Assembly (NCBI RefSeq): GCF_023284045.1
Contig: NZ_JAKIKQ010000002.1
Coordinates: 124,001 to 188,000 of the forward strand
Length of the DNA stretch: 64,000 nucleotides
Direction: 5' to 3'
DNA from: Shewanella kaireitica
GTDB taxonomy: Bacteria; Pseudomonadota; Gammaproteobacteria; Enterobacterales; Shewanellaceae
Part shown: positions 54,357-63,319 of the stretch, one piece after another
Layout: every line of letters starts with the position of its first letter
Position numbering within the stretch: position 1 is the stretch's first letter
Notes under the pieces: generated by a model
Database searches by the model: none
The model's input: only the letters and a program-made list of their open reading frames with translations
What the model was told of the DNA's origin: nothing
Position numbers and translations under genes: made by a program

Positions 54357-55751
54357 TTAAGCTAACTTTTTCTTTATACCTTCAACCTCTATAAACTCTG
54401 ATAATTTATTAAATTTAGAATGACTATATTTTTGCAATTTACCAGAATCAGACAATGACTGAAACGAATCCATTAATGATAAAATATAGTCACGATTCTG
54501 AAAGTCTTGTGTATAACATCGTTTATAACTCGAAATATTGAAAATTTCGTCATCACCTTGAAAATCATAAAAAAGATCAACATTCATTTTTAAATCCATA
54601 GGGTTTTTAAAGCTGTTTAGCCCTTGCTTGATGATATTTGTCGTCATAACATTCAAGCCTCTCTCAATCTCTTGCTCAAATTCTACTCGATACTTTTTCT
54701 TTATGTACTCTTCTTTAACAATTTCAATTTCTACACTTTCAATTGTTTTTGCATCTTTACTATCTTGTTGTTTTTCATATGCATTTTGGATTCGTTCTTT
54801 AGAAACCCCTAAATAAGCAAGAGTATGACTTCTTTCTTTATAATAGTGTCTTCCTGGTTCAAATAGATAATCTTCTGTTTTCAATAACCTCTGATAATGG
54901 TATTCATATACCGCATCACCTTGATAATTATCATTTAGAATTACGTACCATTGAAAAGTAGAAAAAAGTTCAATATAACAAACCAGCTTTGACGGTTCTG
55001 AAGCGGCAGTAAAAATTATCAGTGTATGAGTTGGAAAGTAACCAATTTCAGAGCTCTGTGACTCTAAATATGAATCTAGCTCCCCCAAAGGAAAATATTG
55101 AAGCAGTTTTATATCAGATTTAATTTCTGCTCTATTATCAGGTTTTACTTTTAGCGCTAATGGCATTTCATGTCTTGAAATACCAATACTAGATGCAAAT
55201 CCAACAGCAATTTTAGCCAAGCCCTTTTTGAAAGCATCATTATCTAGTTTAAATTGATAAAGAACAGAGCCATCTATATCGTCGCAAAAAATAAACTTTG
55301 GTTTATTATCTTTGAATTTAGTTTCTACTTCTATTTCTACTTTTTTTAAATATTTCTTAGCTTGTTTTTTGTTAGCATAAATAATCACCTTACTATTATC
55401 ATTAGAATATCGGTGCATAGGTACAACAGGAGTTACTTTAAAGTCTTTCCAGATTATTTCTGTCCCACTTAGATCGAGACCAAATCTATCCGATTGACTA
55501 ACTAGCGTACCTTTTATTGCACTCTTCTTATTTGATTTCCTATCTTTCTTAATGTCTAAACGTGTGGCTATACTATGAAATATTTCATTAAAAGGAACAT
55601 CAACATCTCTGCCTAGAGACTCACCACAAGTCAAGCAAAGGATATTTTTGTTTGAAAGTACCCCTCCTATTGCTTGCTGCAGTATATGTTCATCATGCCT
55701 TAATACTTTATCTGTATCGAATTCATTCCCACAAAGGTAACAGTTATCCAT
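54357..55751 (-). CDS. HNH-type zinc protein, AT-rich cargo
   Basis: 464 residues. The N terminus has CYLCGNEF, then DEHILQQAIGG and NILCLTCG, which match the HNH_5-like pattern C-x2-C, H-x2, C-x2-C. The rest is long, lysine-rich and not assigned, with a coiled helical part (EEYIKKKYRVEFEQEIERGLN). The gene is clearly richer in A and T than its neighbours, so it was probably gained. In such transposons HNH proteins are often defence or restriction genes; this role is not shown here. Confidence 0.65.
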   Translation of the reverse strand: MDNCYLCGNEFDTDKVLRHDEHILQQAIGGVLSNKNILCLTCGESLGRDVDVPFNEIFHSIATRLDIKKDRKSNKKSAIKGTLVSQSDRFGLDLSGTEIIWKDFKVTPVVPMHRYSNDNSKVIIYANKKQAKKYLKKVEIEVETKFKDNKPKFIFCDDIDGSVLYQFKLDNDAFKKGLAKIAVGFASSIGISRHEMPLALKVKPDNRAEIKSDIKLLQYFPLGELDSYLESQSSEIGYFPTHTLIIFTAASEPSKLVCYIELFSTFQWYVILNDNYQGDAVYEYHYQRLLKTEDYLFEPGRHYYKERSHTLAYLGVSKERIQNAYEKQQDSKDAKTIESVEIEIVKEEYIKKKYRVEFEQEIERGLNVMTTNIIKQGLNSFKNPMDLKMNVDLFYDFQGDDEIFNISSYKRCYTQDFQNRDYILSLMDSFQSLSDSGKLQKYSHSKFNKLSEFIEVEGIKKKLA

Positions 55752-55813
55752 TCAATTCTTCTATATAGTGGTTGAGTTTTTCAATGCTAACGCACTGCTC
55801 GTTTATAGGTTAA

Positions 55814-55833
55814 GTATTAGGTATAGCTAATAC
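55814..55833. promoter_or_regulatory. Palindrome upstream of the HNH gene
   Basis: GTATTAGGTATAGCTAATAC has 7-bp arms (GTATTAG, CTAATAC) with a 6-bp centre, 63-82 bp upstream of the HNH gene start. It may be an operator. The regulator is not known. Confidence 0.35.
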
Positions 55834-56251
55834 CTCGGAGAAATCTAAAGTATATTTGGCTGAATTCCGAATAAGAACGGTCTTAATAAGAACAAATTGC
55901 CAATACTTTAACCACTCGAGAATAACAATAAACCAGCTTATTATCAATGAGTTATAACATGGGAAGAACTAATCCCCTGTTTCTTTGCCTGAGTGAAACA
56001 AAGAACCTCCGACATTGCATGAAGTGCAATGTTCACGCAAGAAAAAAGTCACTAGGCTTCCGGCCTATATGATAATTCCGGGGCAGGTCGTGTATCTTGC
56101 GCCCCGCATAAGCTTTTATAAGCCCAAAGCTTTAATTCTGCTATTTACCACTTTTATCAGTGAAAATGATTTTGGGGCAAAAGTTGTTTAGAACTAAAAA
56201 GGTAAACCTTAGGCCATAACATCATTATCAGGCCCAATGTTAAAACAATAA
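55834..56251. other. Non-coding hairpin-rich region
   Basis: Contains several short stem-loops, for example GTTTCTTTG with CAAAGAAC near 55979, ACATTGCA with TGCAATGT near 56014, and the 15-bp TTTTGGGGCAAAAGT at 56170-56184. No ORF or known RNA is recognisable. It separates the HNH gene from the array terminator. Confidence 0.45.
56170..56184. repeat. Direct repeat unit 2 flanking the HNH module
   Basis: TTTTGGGGCAAAAGT, identical to 53866-53880. See the entry there. Confidence 0.5.
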
Positions 56252-56285
56252 AAAACCTCTTCTCATAAGAATAAGAAGAGGTTTT
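56252..56285 (-). terminator. Terminator fused to the last CRISPR repeat
   Basis: AAAACCTCTTCT and AGAAGAGGTTTT form a perfect 12-bp stem with a 10-nt loop, followed by a T-run on the minus strand. The right arm (56274-56285) overlaps the degenerate third repeat (56279-56306), so the array RNA would end inside the repeat's own 3' flank. Confidence 0.8.
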
Positions 56286-56426
56286 GCTGCCTATTCGGCA
56301 GATATCAAAGCATGATTAATAGGTTGTACTTCACTGACATTTTCAGCTGCCTATTCGGCAGTTCACCCAACGTCGTATTTGTTGTCGCAATGTACAATCT
56401 TTTCAGCTGCCTATTCGGCAGTTCAC
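56279..56426 (-). CRISPR. Type I-F3 CRISPR array, three repeats and two spacers
   Basis: Repeats on the minus strand, in transcription order: 56399-56426 and 56339-56366 (both 28 nt, GTGAACTGCC-GAATAGGCAGCTGAAAA type, differing only in the last base), and 56279-56306, which is degenerate (GATATCTGCCGAATAGGCAG core kept, both flanks changed). Spacers are 56367-56398 and 56307-56338, both 32 nt, the usual I-F length. The core stem CTGCCGAATAGGCAG is typical of type I-F. cas6 ends 122 bp upstream of the first repeat. In I-F3 transposons a degenerate final repeat often carries the spacer that guides insertion to the home site. Confidence 0.92.
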
Positions 56427-56548
56427 TATCAACAATAGCCAATAAGCTCTTTTTCTTCAACGACTAAACCAAGAATTTTATTTTTACCCTATAGTCCTGC
56501 ACCATTTGTTAACCCAATACAAAACAAAGTTACTAGTTACTAGTTACC
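56427..56548 (-). promoter_or_regulatory. Leader of the CRISPR array
   Basis: The 122 bp between the cas6 stop and the first repeat carry TTACTAGTTACTAGTTAC, a short tandem repeat, and are AT-rich. No promoter can be pinned down. Confidence 0.5.
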
Positions 56549-57160
56549 CTATAAATAAGGTCTAATCATACTAAAATCAGGAACCGTACCTTTTAGTACC
56601 TTATTCGTAGCTAATCCATATTGGCTAAACTCAGCCTCTTCAGGCTTTTGTACACTTTCTTTTTGAACATGCAAAAGAAAATCCTGTTCGGTACTTGTGC
56701 TCGCTATTGCTATGCAATGAAAGCAATCCAACTCTCTCGGTTCTTTACTCTTATTAGGAGTACAAACTTCCCCTCTTGCTAGTGCCCGTTTTTCTAAACG
56801 TTTTAACCGTCTTCGAGTTTCGCCGACAAACATTTTTGCGATAGCTTGATTACGCTTAAACCTGACCTCTGCACAACCATCGGGAACAGCCTCAACATCA
56901 CTAACTTTAAAAAAGCCACACTCTTGCATATCTTGAAAATAGCCTTGCAGGCTCAACTCTTTCAACACATCCATATTAGTATGGACAAAAGCAATCATAT
57001 TGCCGATGGATGCATCAGACCAAGCTGGAAAACTCACACCAAGCCCTTGAATGTCATGCTTACAAATAAAGCCATGCATGACTGAAATACATCGTCCAGT
57101 AAGCAACGCGAGGTTTGCTTGTTCAGGTAAAAATCGCACCATGAAATAATAACGCTTCAT
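56549..57160 (-). CDS. cas6: Cas6f (Csy4-like) crRNA endoribonuclease
   Basis: 203 residues. The N terminus (RYYFMVRFLPEQANLALLTGRCISVMHG) carries the usual Csy4 start, GVSFPAW is the characteristic strand, the basic helix (RNQAIAKMFVGETRRRLKRLEKRAL) binds the repeat stem, and the C-terminal FSQYGLATNKVLKGTVPDFS matches the G-rich loop. It cuts the array transcript at each repeat stem and stays bound to the 3' end. It is the last gene of the tniQ-cas operon, 1 bp after cas7. Confidence 0.93.
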   Translation of the reverse strand: MKRYYFMVRFLPEQANLALLTGRCISVMHGFICKHDIQGLGVSFPAWSDASIGNMIAFVHTNMDVLKELSLQGYFQDMQECGFFKVSDVEAVPDGCAEVRFKRNQAIAKMFVGETRRRLKRLEKRALARGEVCTPNKSKEPRELDCFHCIAIASTSTEQDFLLHVQKESVQKPEEAEFSQYGLATNKVLKGTVPDFSMIRPYL

Positions 57161-57161
57161 A

Positions 57162-58259
57162 CTAGGCCTTCACAGGTGTTGTTTTAGCGGTTGTGGTTTC
57201 AGCTTTTGATTTACTTTTAGCTTCAGCCTTTTTCTGGAACATGCCGCCCTTTATTAGCACTGCAAAAAGATAGTAGACATTTGGGCTAATCGAATATTCA
57301 TCCTTAGCTAGCTGTTGCTTAAGCTCTGCAAGATAGAGCTCAGCGTTAACAAACAGTGAGTAGAAACTCTGCTTAGATTCAGGAGCACGACGCGCAACAC
57401 CTATCTCTTTATCTGCACCATATTCGTGAATACGTAATCGCTTGGAACCGTCAACATCCCACCAATCATCAATTAATTGCAGTGCAGCGCCGATCTTTAC
57501 TGAATTAAAGCTCACAGCATAACGGCCATCAACACACTTCACTTTAGCAAATTGTTTTGAGGCTTCACCCTGTGCCGCCTTTTCGCCAAAAGACTGGCTT
57601 GGATAGATCTCTTGGCAGAAAGCCGTTTCAATTTTTGCTGTGATTTTGGCATGCCAAAATACAGTAGGATCTGTTAACGCTTGATGAACCTCATCACTTA
57701 ACTCCTCTAACACCTTTTGAGCATCGGCAGGCCAGCTACTGTCCCAAGCAAGTTGGCGGGTATTAGTTATTTGATAGCAATTACCAGAGCTAGTTTTAAT
57801 CTCTATTTTAGAGTTCCCGGTATTTTGGTTACGCCAGAGCCAAGTGCCTAACAGCACGTTTTTACAGTATCGAGTGGCTAACTCTTTGTAACCACCACAC
57901 GCTTTAAATGTGGCTGCGAACTCTTCAAGTAACGCGAATACAGTAGGTTCGCTGCAACCTGCTGGTTTAAGGGAGTTAGCTTGCACTCTCAATGAGAAAC
58001 GGCAATAAATATGCTCGACATTTGGCGGAACATAACACTCTTCAAGGATAAGGGGATTACAGTGGGCTAAATCTTGTGGTGCTAAGTTTTTAGATTTGAA
58101 CTGAGGAGTGAAGGCTTCTGTAAATCCCGCCTTTTGGCCACGAATTCGGTTAATTTCAGCTTCAAGAGGGACAAAATCACTTTCAGCAGTTTTATAAAAG
58201 AAAATCGCTTTGCTTGGGTACAAGGAACGGTCATATTTTAAAACATTGCATAACTCCAT
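57162..58259 (-). CDS. cas7: Cas7f (Csy3-like) backbone subunit
   Basis: 365 residues. MELCNVLKYDRSLYPSKAIFFYK, ENCHC-free RRM-like body and IEHIYCRFSLRVQANSLKPAGCSEPTVF fit the Csy3 family, with the usual length. Several copies line the crRNA in the type I-F Cascade. It lies 9 bp after cas8/5 and 1 bp before cas6. The lysine/threonine-rich tail (KAEAKSKSKAETTTAKTTPVK) is low complexity and unusual. Confidence 0.9.
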   Translation of the reverse strand: MELCNVLKYDRSLYPSKAIFFYKTAESDFVPLEAEINRIRGQKAGFTEAFTPQFKSKNLAPQDLAHCNPLILEECYVPPNVEHIYCRFSLRVQANSLKPAGCSEPTVFALLEEFAATFKACGGYKELATRYCKNVLLGTWLWRNQNTGNSKIEIKTSSGNCYQITNTRQLAWDSSWPADAQKVLEELSDEVHQALTDPTVFWHAKITAKIETAFCQEIYPSQSFGEKAAQGEASKQFAKVKCVDGRYAVSFNSVKIGAALQLIDDWWDVDGSKRLRIHEYGADKEIGVARRAPESKQSFYSLFVNAELYLAELKQQLAKDEYSISPNVYYLFAVLIKGGMFQKKAEAKSKSKAETTTAKTTPVKA

Positions 58260-58268
58260 AAAGCTTCC

Positions 58269-60374
58269 TCAAATCCGTTTTAGTAGCATTGAAGTTTCTT
58301 TTATATCGAGCATCCAAAAGGCTCGCCTAAAAAAGTTACTCATCCCCTGCAACCTTATATCAATAGCAGTGGCACACTCAACCACTCCTATTGCAGTCTC
58401 AGCATAACAATGTAATGGCTCTAACGAATTCTTGCGGCTTTCAGGGGATCCTAACATCAGATATCCCGACATGACTGGGCAGAGTGCTACATTTAGCTTC
58501 AATAGCTGCAGCAACCCATCAAAGCTAGCGATTTGATACCTAGTTGGCATTATCCATTTACCGGATGCTGGAAGCCGCCTTAGCTTTGAATAAAGCAATG
58601 CTTCACTACGATACAGCTCGCACCACTCATCGACTGAGCCTATTTCAGGAGGATGCATTACCCCTCCAGCAAAGTTAGCAGGAAAGCTTGCCTTTAAGGC
58701 ACCAACAGAATTATCGAGTGTATCTAAGTCCTCTTCATAGCCATCGATATGCACCACAAGATCAAACACTAAATCGCAATGTTTATTATCTACAATCCCA
58801 GCCCGTCTAAACTGGTTTTCTTTTTGCCCTTGCATACCGTACTCAGGCAGTTTTTTACCCGCTACAGATGAGTACTGGCGAATAAACCATGAAAATGAGG
58901 TCAATCTAAGCTGAGTACCCAGCCTTTCATTTAATCGTCGTTGGTAGTTATGCATCATTCCCCATACTGCAGTTAACGAAGGGATGCCAGCACAATAGGG
59001 ATTAGATAATGCTTGGGCATCAAACACTCGTATGCCTTTCAAATATAAATAACGTTGTTGATTGTCTTCATCTGAATCTATTGCTAATGCATTCGGTTCT
59101 TTCGAGAGGTTATCGAGTAACCATTTCAAACTACTTTTTAATGGCTTCATCAAATGCTGATGGAAGGCATATTTTTGTAACGTATTTGAGTTAGACAAGA
59201 CTGTATTTAACAGGCTAAACATTGGGCTTAGTAATTCGACAAAATTTTCTTTTTTCGTAGTTAAAAACTGATATTCAAATGAACCATGAATACAGGCGAG
59301 TTCACTAGTGTTAACCTTGTTCTCTTCTACCTCTAAACGCCATTCTAATAGAGGTGATAACCATTCAGCCAGGGTTGCTCTTATCTGCCTCATGCATGCT
59401 ACTTTCTGCTGTCTACGTTGCTTTAATGCCAGTTCAAAATTCTTTGATAGAAGACCCTCTAATGCTTTCTTAAATCGAGGTTGTGATAACGCGCCTTGGT
59501 TTAATACAGTTTGACCAGCTTGAACTTTTAATACCCAAGAGTCACTTAATCCATGCACAGCATTTCCTATCCTAGGTGGATAATTTAGCGCTTTGACGTT
59601 ACCACCAAGAGAGGCCGACAACTCACTAACAGCCGCAGGACGAGTAAACTCAATATTGGCGTACCGGCCCTGCTTAGCCATTGCTGCTTGTTGTATTTCA
59701 GCTTGAAGTGCATGGCTAACAACTGGCGTGATTGCCAAATAGCCATCTCGATAAGGCAGACGAACTTGAATCGAATATTTATCGACACGACTGGGGCTCT
59801 CATCACTAGGCAATGAAGCTTTAACCCTGCCACACAAGTTCATGAAGTCCTTCACAAGCATGCCTAACGCTTGAAAAGCTTCTTTCCATTCCTTAGGAGG
59901 ATCTGACAGCAAAGTAGCAAGGCAACAAACACGCTCTTGCCAGATAAAATGACAGCTAAATAACTTTGCTAGATTCACTTTGGCACTGTCATGTGACCAA
60001 CCTAAAGCCCTAGTGCCATTTGCGCTACTCAATACATGAGGATGTGAAAGCGGAGATAGTGCAATCAGCCTTTGTTTGCTGACTCGTATATCAGGGTACT
60101 TCAAATTATGCGTATGTAACCATTTAACCTCGTCAATACAGGCGTCAAGATGTGCATCTGTATTGAGTGTTTGCTTGGCTAACCTTTTATCAAGTAGATC
60201 ATCAACCCGTTTTCTAGGGTAAGTCAGATTAAGTAGAATGGTTAATGCAGAAGCTTCACTGCCCGTCACATCTATCGGTGCGGTATAAGCGGTAAATGCT
60301 CGCCTTAATGCAATATTACGCTCAGCGATATCGTCAATGTCTAACAACTCTTGGAATTTCAGTTTATCTACCAT
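58269..60374 (-). CDS. cas8/5: Cas8f-Cas5f fusion protein (I-F3)
   Basis: 701 residues, one continuous gene where canonical I-F systems have separate cas8f (csy1) and cas5f (csy2). The fusion is a hallmark of the transposon-borne I-F3 branch. The Cas5 half, in the C-terminal part, starts around RVFDAQALSNPYCAGIPSLTAVWGMMHNYQRRLN and contains FSWFIRQYSSVAGKKLPEYGM. It recognises the PAM and crRNA 5' handle. It overlaps tniQ by 7 bp, and no nuclease subunit (cas2-3) is present. Confidence 0.9.
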   Translation of the reverse strand: MVDKLKFQELLDIDDIAERNIALRRAFTAYTAPIDVTGSEASALTILLNLTYPRKRVDDLLDKRLAKQTLNTDAHLDACIDEVKWLHTHNLKYPDIRVSKQRLIALSPLSHPHVLSSANGTRALGWSHDSAKVNLAKLFSCHFIWQERVCCLATLLSDPPKEWKEAFQALGMLVKDFMNLCGRVKASLPSDESPSRVDKYSIQVRLPYRDGYLAITPVVSHALQAEIQQAAMAKQGRYANIEFTRPAAVSELSASLGGNVKALNYPPRIGNAVHGLSDSWVLKVQAGQTVLNQGALSQPRFKKALEGLLSKNFELALKQRRQQKVACMRQIRATLAEWLSPLLEWRLEVEENKVNTSELACIHGSFEYQFLTTKKENFVELLSPMFSLLNTVLSNSNTLQKYAFHQHLMKPLKSSLKWLLDNLSKEPNALAIDSDEDNQQRYLYLKGIRVFDAQALSNPYCAGIPSLTAVWGMMHNYQRRLNERLGTQLRLTSFSWFIRQYSSVAGKKLPEYGMQGQKENQFRRAGIVDNKHCDLVFDLVVHIDGYEEDLDTLDNSVGALKASFPANFAGGVMHPPEIGSVDEWCELYRSEALLYSKLRRLPASGKWIMPTRYQIASFDGLLQLLKLNVALCPVMSGYLMLGSPESRKNSLEPLHCYAETAIGVVECATAIDIRLQGMSNFFRRAFWMLDIKETSMLLKRI

Positions 60375-61609
60375 GCTGATAAATACATCCCTTGTTTATC
60401 ATTACCAAAACTCGCCTTATATTCGATGACTTGCCTTAGGTAGAACACACCAATATGAGGACTGATTCGTGTGCGAATCTTTTGTTTAAATCCAGCAATT
60501 AACACGCCGTCTTGATAGAGCCGATACACTTGCTCATGGGTGGTCGATAGTAATACTGCGGTTTCAGCCACAGAGACCAACATATCAGCCACATTTGGCT
60601 TTTTTGACTTAGGGTGCGACTCTACTATTTTGCTGATGTATTCCATCAAAGCAAGGTAGATAAAATGCGGCTCTTTCTCTTCAGGCAGTAAACACTGGGA
60701 ATCTAAAATCAGCTCACCGTAAATTGACCTAAATGATGTGCGATTAAATAGGTCAATAAGCCTCGCCTCAGCACCAGTAGTCACGGCATCGAGTTCTCGA
60801 TAGAAACTTGTAGGCCAGTCTTCAAAGTAGCCAACGGCTCTATACGCAATACATTCAGTATTTCTAGCATGACGCTTCTGGTACCAAAGCAAAGCAGCAA
60901 ATCGCTGAGTCGCAGATGTGCCCATAAATAACAGAGGATTGTTAGATAAGGCGTCACCTTCAAACAAGCTACGGGACAATACAACCGCTTGGCTATCGGC
61001 TTTCACGCTCGGAGCGGTAGCATACTCAAAACCGCATGAGCAGTGAGCAATAGATTCATTTTCAATGTAATTAATAGGCTGCTGGCAATCAGGGCAATGA
61101 TCAATCAGTTCACACTCATGCTTGGCACATGCATTAACAGGTTTCAAATGCCAAACCTGGCGATTATAGGGCTCTTCTTTCAGGCATTGAGGGCAAATAG
61201 GCAGGCTTTCGATACCGTCTTCATCAGCGCAACGAATAAAGCTCAATGGAATGTCTACACCATTACGATGCACTGCCGACATACCGCCCACAAACCTTCT
61301 ATTCGATCGTAATAAGGCTAGTTTTTGTAACTCATGTGGAGGTAAATCGAGGAGGGATTCAAGCAAGCTCAACGCCCGCATTCTAAAGTGGCTGTTATGT
61401 TTAGCGTGATAAACATTGAGGCGTTTAAGTTCTATAGGGAAAGCCCCATGTGCCTCAAAGTCCAGCTCGTGAAGCTCCTCACGAATCGCTAAACTCAACT
61501 GCTGATAGGAATCAAAGAAGTTCTCCGCCACAACTCGCAGCAGGTAACTCTCTAATGACTCATCACTGAACGCGCGTGCTTTAGGAGAAAAGAGAAAGGC
61601 CACAAACAA
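60368..61609 (-). CDS. tniQ: TniQ-family transposition protein
   Basis: 413 residues. DESLESYLLRVVAENFF at the N terminus and two zinc pairs (CPQCLKEEPYN..WHLKPVNACAKHECELIDHCPDCQQPI, then CSCGFEYA) define TniQ/TnsD. In I-F3 transposons TniQ is a dimer that binds Cascade and recruits TnsC. It is the first gene of the operon and overlaps cas8/5. The C-terminal part contains a helix-turn-helix-like segment. Confidence 0.95.
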   Translation of the reverse strand: MFVAFLFSPKARAFSDESLESYLLRVVAENFFDSYQQLSLAIREELHELDFEAHGAFPIELKRLNVYHAKHNSHFRMRALSLLESLLDLPPHELQKLALLRSNRRFVGGMSAVHRNGVDIPLSFIRCADEDGIESLPICPQCLKEEPYNRQVWHLKPVNACAKHECELIDHCPDCQQPINYIENESIAHCSCGFEYATAPSVKADSQAVVLSRSLFEGDALSNNPLLFMGTSATQRFAALLWYQKRHARNTECIAYRAVGYFEDWPTSFYRELDAVTTGAEARLIDLFNRTSFRSIYGELILDSQCLLPEEKEPHFIYLALMEYISKIVESHPKSKKPNVADMLVSVAETAVLLSTTHEQVYRLYQDGVLIAGFKQKIRTRISPHIGVFYLRQVIEYKASFGNDKQGMYLSAW

Positions 61610-61782
61610 CTCAAACTAAGGAATGCTTAGCTTTAATTTAGATAGTTTGTAGTTTTTTTGCAAGGGAAATTAATGCCTACTAATAATTCAACTTTTTATG
61701 CATCTACTCTTTTTGAATTGGTGCCTAAAAAGAGAAGCATTGCGCTTCCCTTAGATTATTTTAGTTAGTGATCCTTAAATGC

Positions 61783-62829
61783 TCAGGCTTTAGCATCACA
61801 ATAATTGAATGCATCTTCAGCTATCGAAAGACATTCTGAACACTCAGTTTCAGTAGGTTTATAGCCATCATGAACGACATCGTTCCTTATCCCCTTGAAC
61901 CTAAGCAACCGCGTCGCTAAATCATCAACTTCTTTACCAAACAAGTTTGGCAAAGCTTCAGTTATCACACCATGAATACGGCCGTACTTTTTAATCTTAT
62001 TACCTTTAGCTCTGTATACGTTTAGTAAGTGGTATAAGGACAGCTCCAGTGCAATGAAAGACTCCAACACCGCCGCACTGTAATTATCTTGTTCATTTGC
62101 CATTTCATAAGCCCGCATCAGAGTTACACGCCAGAGAGGAAAATCTCCTGTTGAGAGGTAATGTGCTATATGGCCAGTGCTTTTAGCACGGTTGAAGTTA
62201 GGTAATTCATTATCTGCTAAGTTCTGCGGTTGCAAAGAAGTGAACCTTTGAGCATCAGGTTCCCAATCATCGAACAGTTCACAGATTCGTTGATCGGTGT
62301 CTTTCATCAAGTCTTGTTTGCTGTATGGCTTAAACCCAGTGACGATGTAAGGCTTAAAACCTGTCATAAAGCCTACTTCCTTGATTGATGTGTCTCTCGT
62401 GGCGTAGCGATAGATCCTGATAAAGTGATTCAGGGCGTTTAAAGCTTTAATTTCTAAAACTTCGGAAAGCTCATCGGCTTCAACAGCAATACGAACAAGC
62501 GTAGTGATACAAGAGCTACTGAACTGTGTGTGCCCATTGTCGGTATCCACCAACAAACTAACATCAATTGAACCATCAGCCCGATGAACAGCATTGCAAA
62601 TCTGATTATCTCCAGTCTGTCGTGAGGCTTCAAAATCGTACTTAAAACCTTCTTCATTATCATGGGTAACTGTGATTATCCTGTCATTCACAGATAAAGT
62701 TTTTACGGAACTCATAGGCTTACCTATGCCTACAACAAAACGATCCCCTTCATAATCGAAAGGACCTTCACCTGGCATGACTCGAATATTGCCAGGGTAA
62801 AAGAACTGAAATAATGCACAACCTTTCAA
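61783..62829 (-). CDS. HEPN-motif protein, cargo, unknown
   Basis: 348 residues if the TTG at 62829 is the start, supported by AGGAGG with 5-bp spacing. The C-terminal part is helical and contains RNDVVH (about 315-320), the R-x4-H motif of HEPN RNases, preceded by FIALELSLYHLLNVYRAKG. The N-terminal half is beta-rich and unassigned. HEPN proteins of this build are frequent in antiviral abortive-infection systems; this role is inferred from motif and place only. Confidence 0.6.
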   Translation of the reverse strand: MKGCALFQFFYPGNIRVMPGEGPFDYEGDRFVVGIGKPMSSVKTLSVNDRIITVTHDNEEGFKYDFEASRQTGDNQICNAVHRADGSIDVSLLVDTDNGHTQFSSSCITTLVRIAVEADELSEVLEIKALNALNHFIRIYRYATRDTSIKEVGFMTGFKPYIVTGFKPYSKQDLMKDTDQRICELFDDWEPDAQRFTSLQPQNLADNELPNFNRAKSTGHIAHYLSTGDFPLWRVTLMRAYEMANEQDNYSAAVLESFIALELSLYHLLNVYRAKGNKIKKYGRIHGVITEALPNLFGKEVDDLATRLLRFKGIRNDVVHDGYKPTETECSECLSIAEDAFNYCDAKA

Positions 62830-63031
62830 TGAAGCCTCCTATTTACATGTAATACGGTGAGTTTTTCCATTTATTCATCATATACAGTGCAAGAATAAGA
62901 GGTTACAAGCCAGATAAATAATAAGGCCCTACCGGAAATTAAAATAATAAGTTGAAAATTATTAAAATAACATTGATATTTTAATAATTTCACCATACAC
63001 TTCTCACATCAAAGCAATGGAGGGAATCAAA

Positions 63032-63304
63032 GTGGCTAAAACAAGACATATAAATCAACGAATGAATCAGCGAGCTATATCTCAGCAAATGCTAGAAATA
63101 GTAAAAATGTTTGGTGTCGATGAAGGTGACAAAACCGTCCTGAACAAAAAAGGGATCGACGCAGCATTGGTGGAACTAAATGATTTGGCTAAGACAATGC
63201 AAAAAATGAAAAGTCGTGGAGGTTTAGTGCTTGTTGAGTCAGGTGATACAGAACTCACTACATATGCTTTAGACAGCTTTAATCGTTCAAAAATAATACA
63301 TTAA
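63032..63304 (+). CDS. DUF4258-like small protein, cargo
   Basis: 90 residues from a GTG at 63032, chosen because GGAGGG lies 7 bp upstream (an in-frame ATG at 63017 would place the ribosome site inside the gene). KTRHINQRMNQRAISQQMLEIVKMFG resembles the H-x-x-x-R-M-x-x-R pattern of DUF4258, a family often linked to toxins. It ends 15 bp before the next gene on the same strand, so they are likely co-transcribed. Confidence 0.55.
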   Translation: MAKTRHINQRMNQRAISQQMLEIVKMFGVDEGDKTVLNKKGIDAALVELNDLAKTMQKMKSRGGLVLVESGDTELTTYALDSFNRSKIIH

Positions 63305-63319
63305 AAAAGGAGGCGACCT

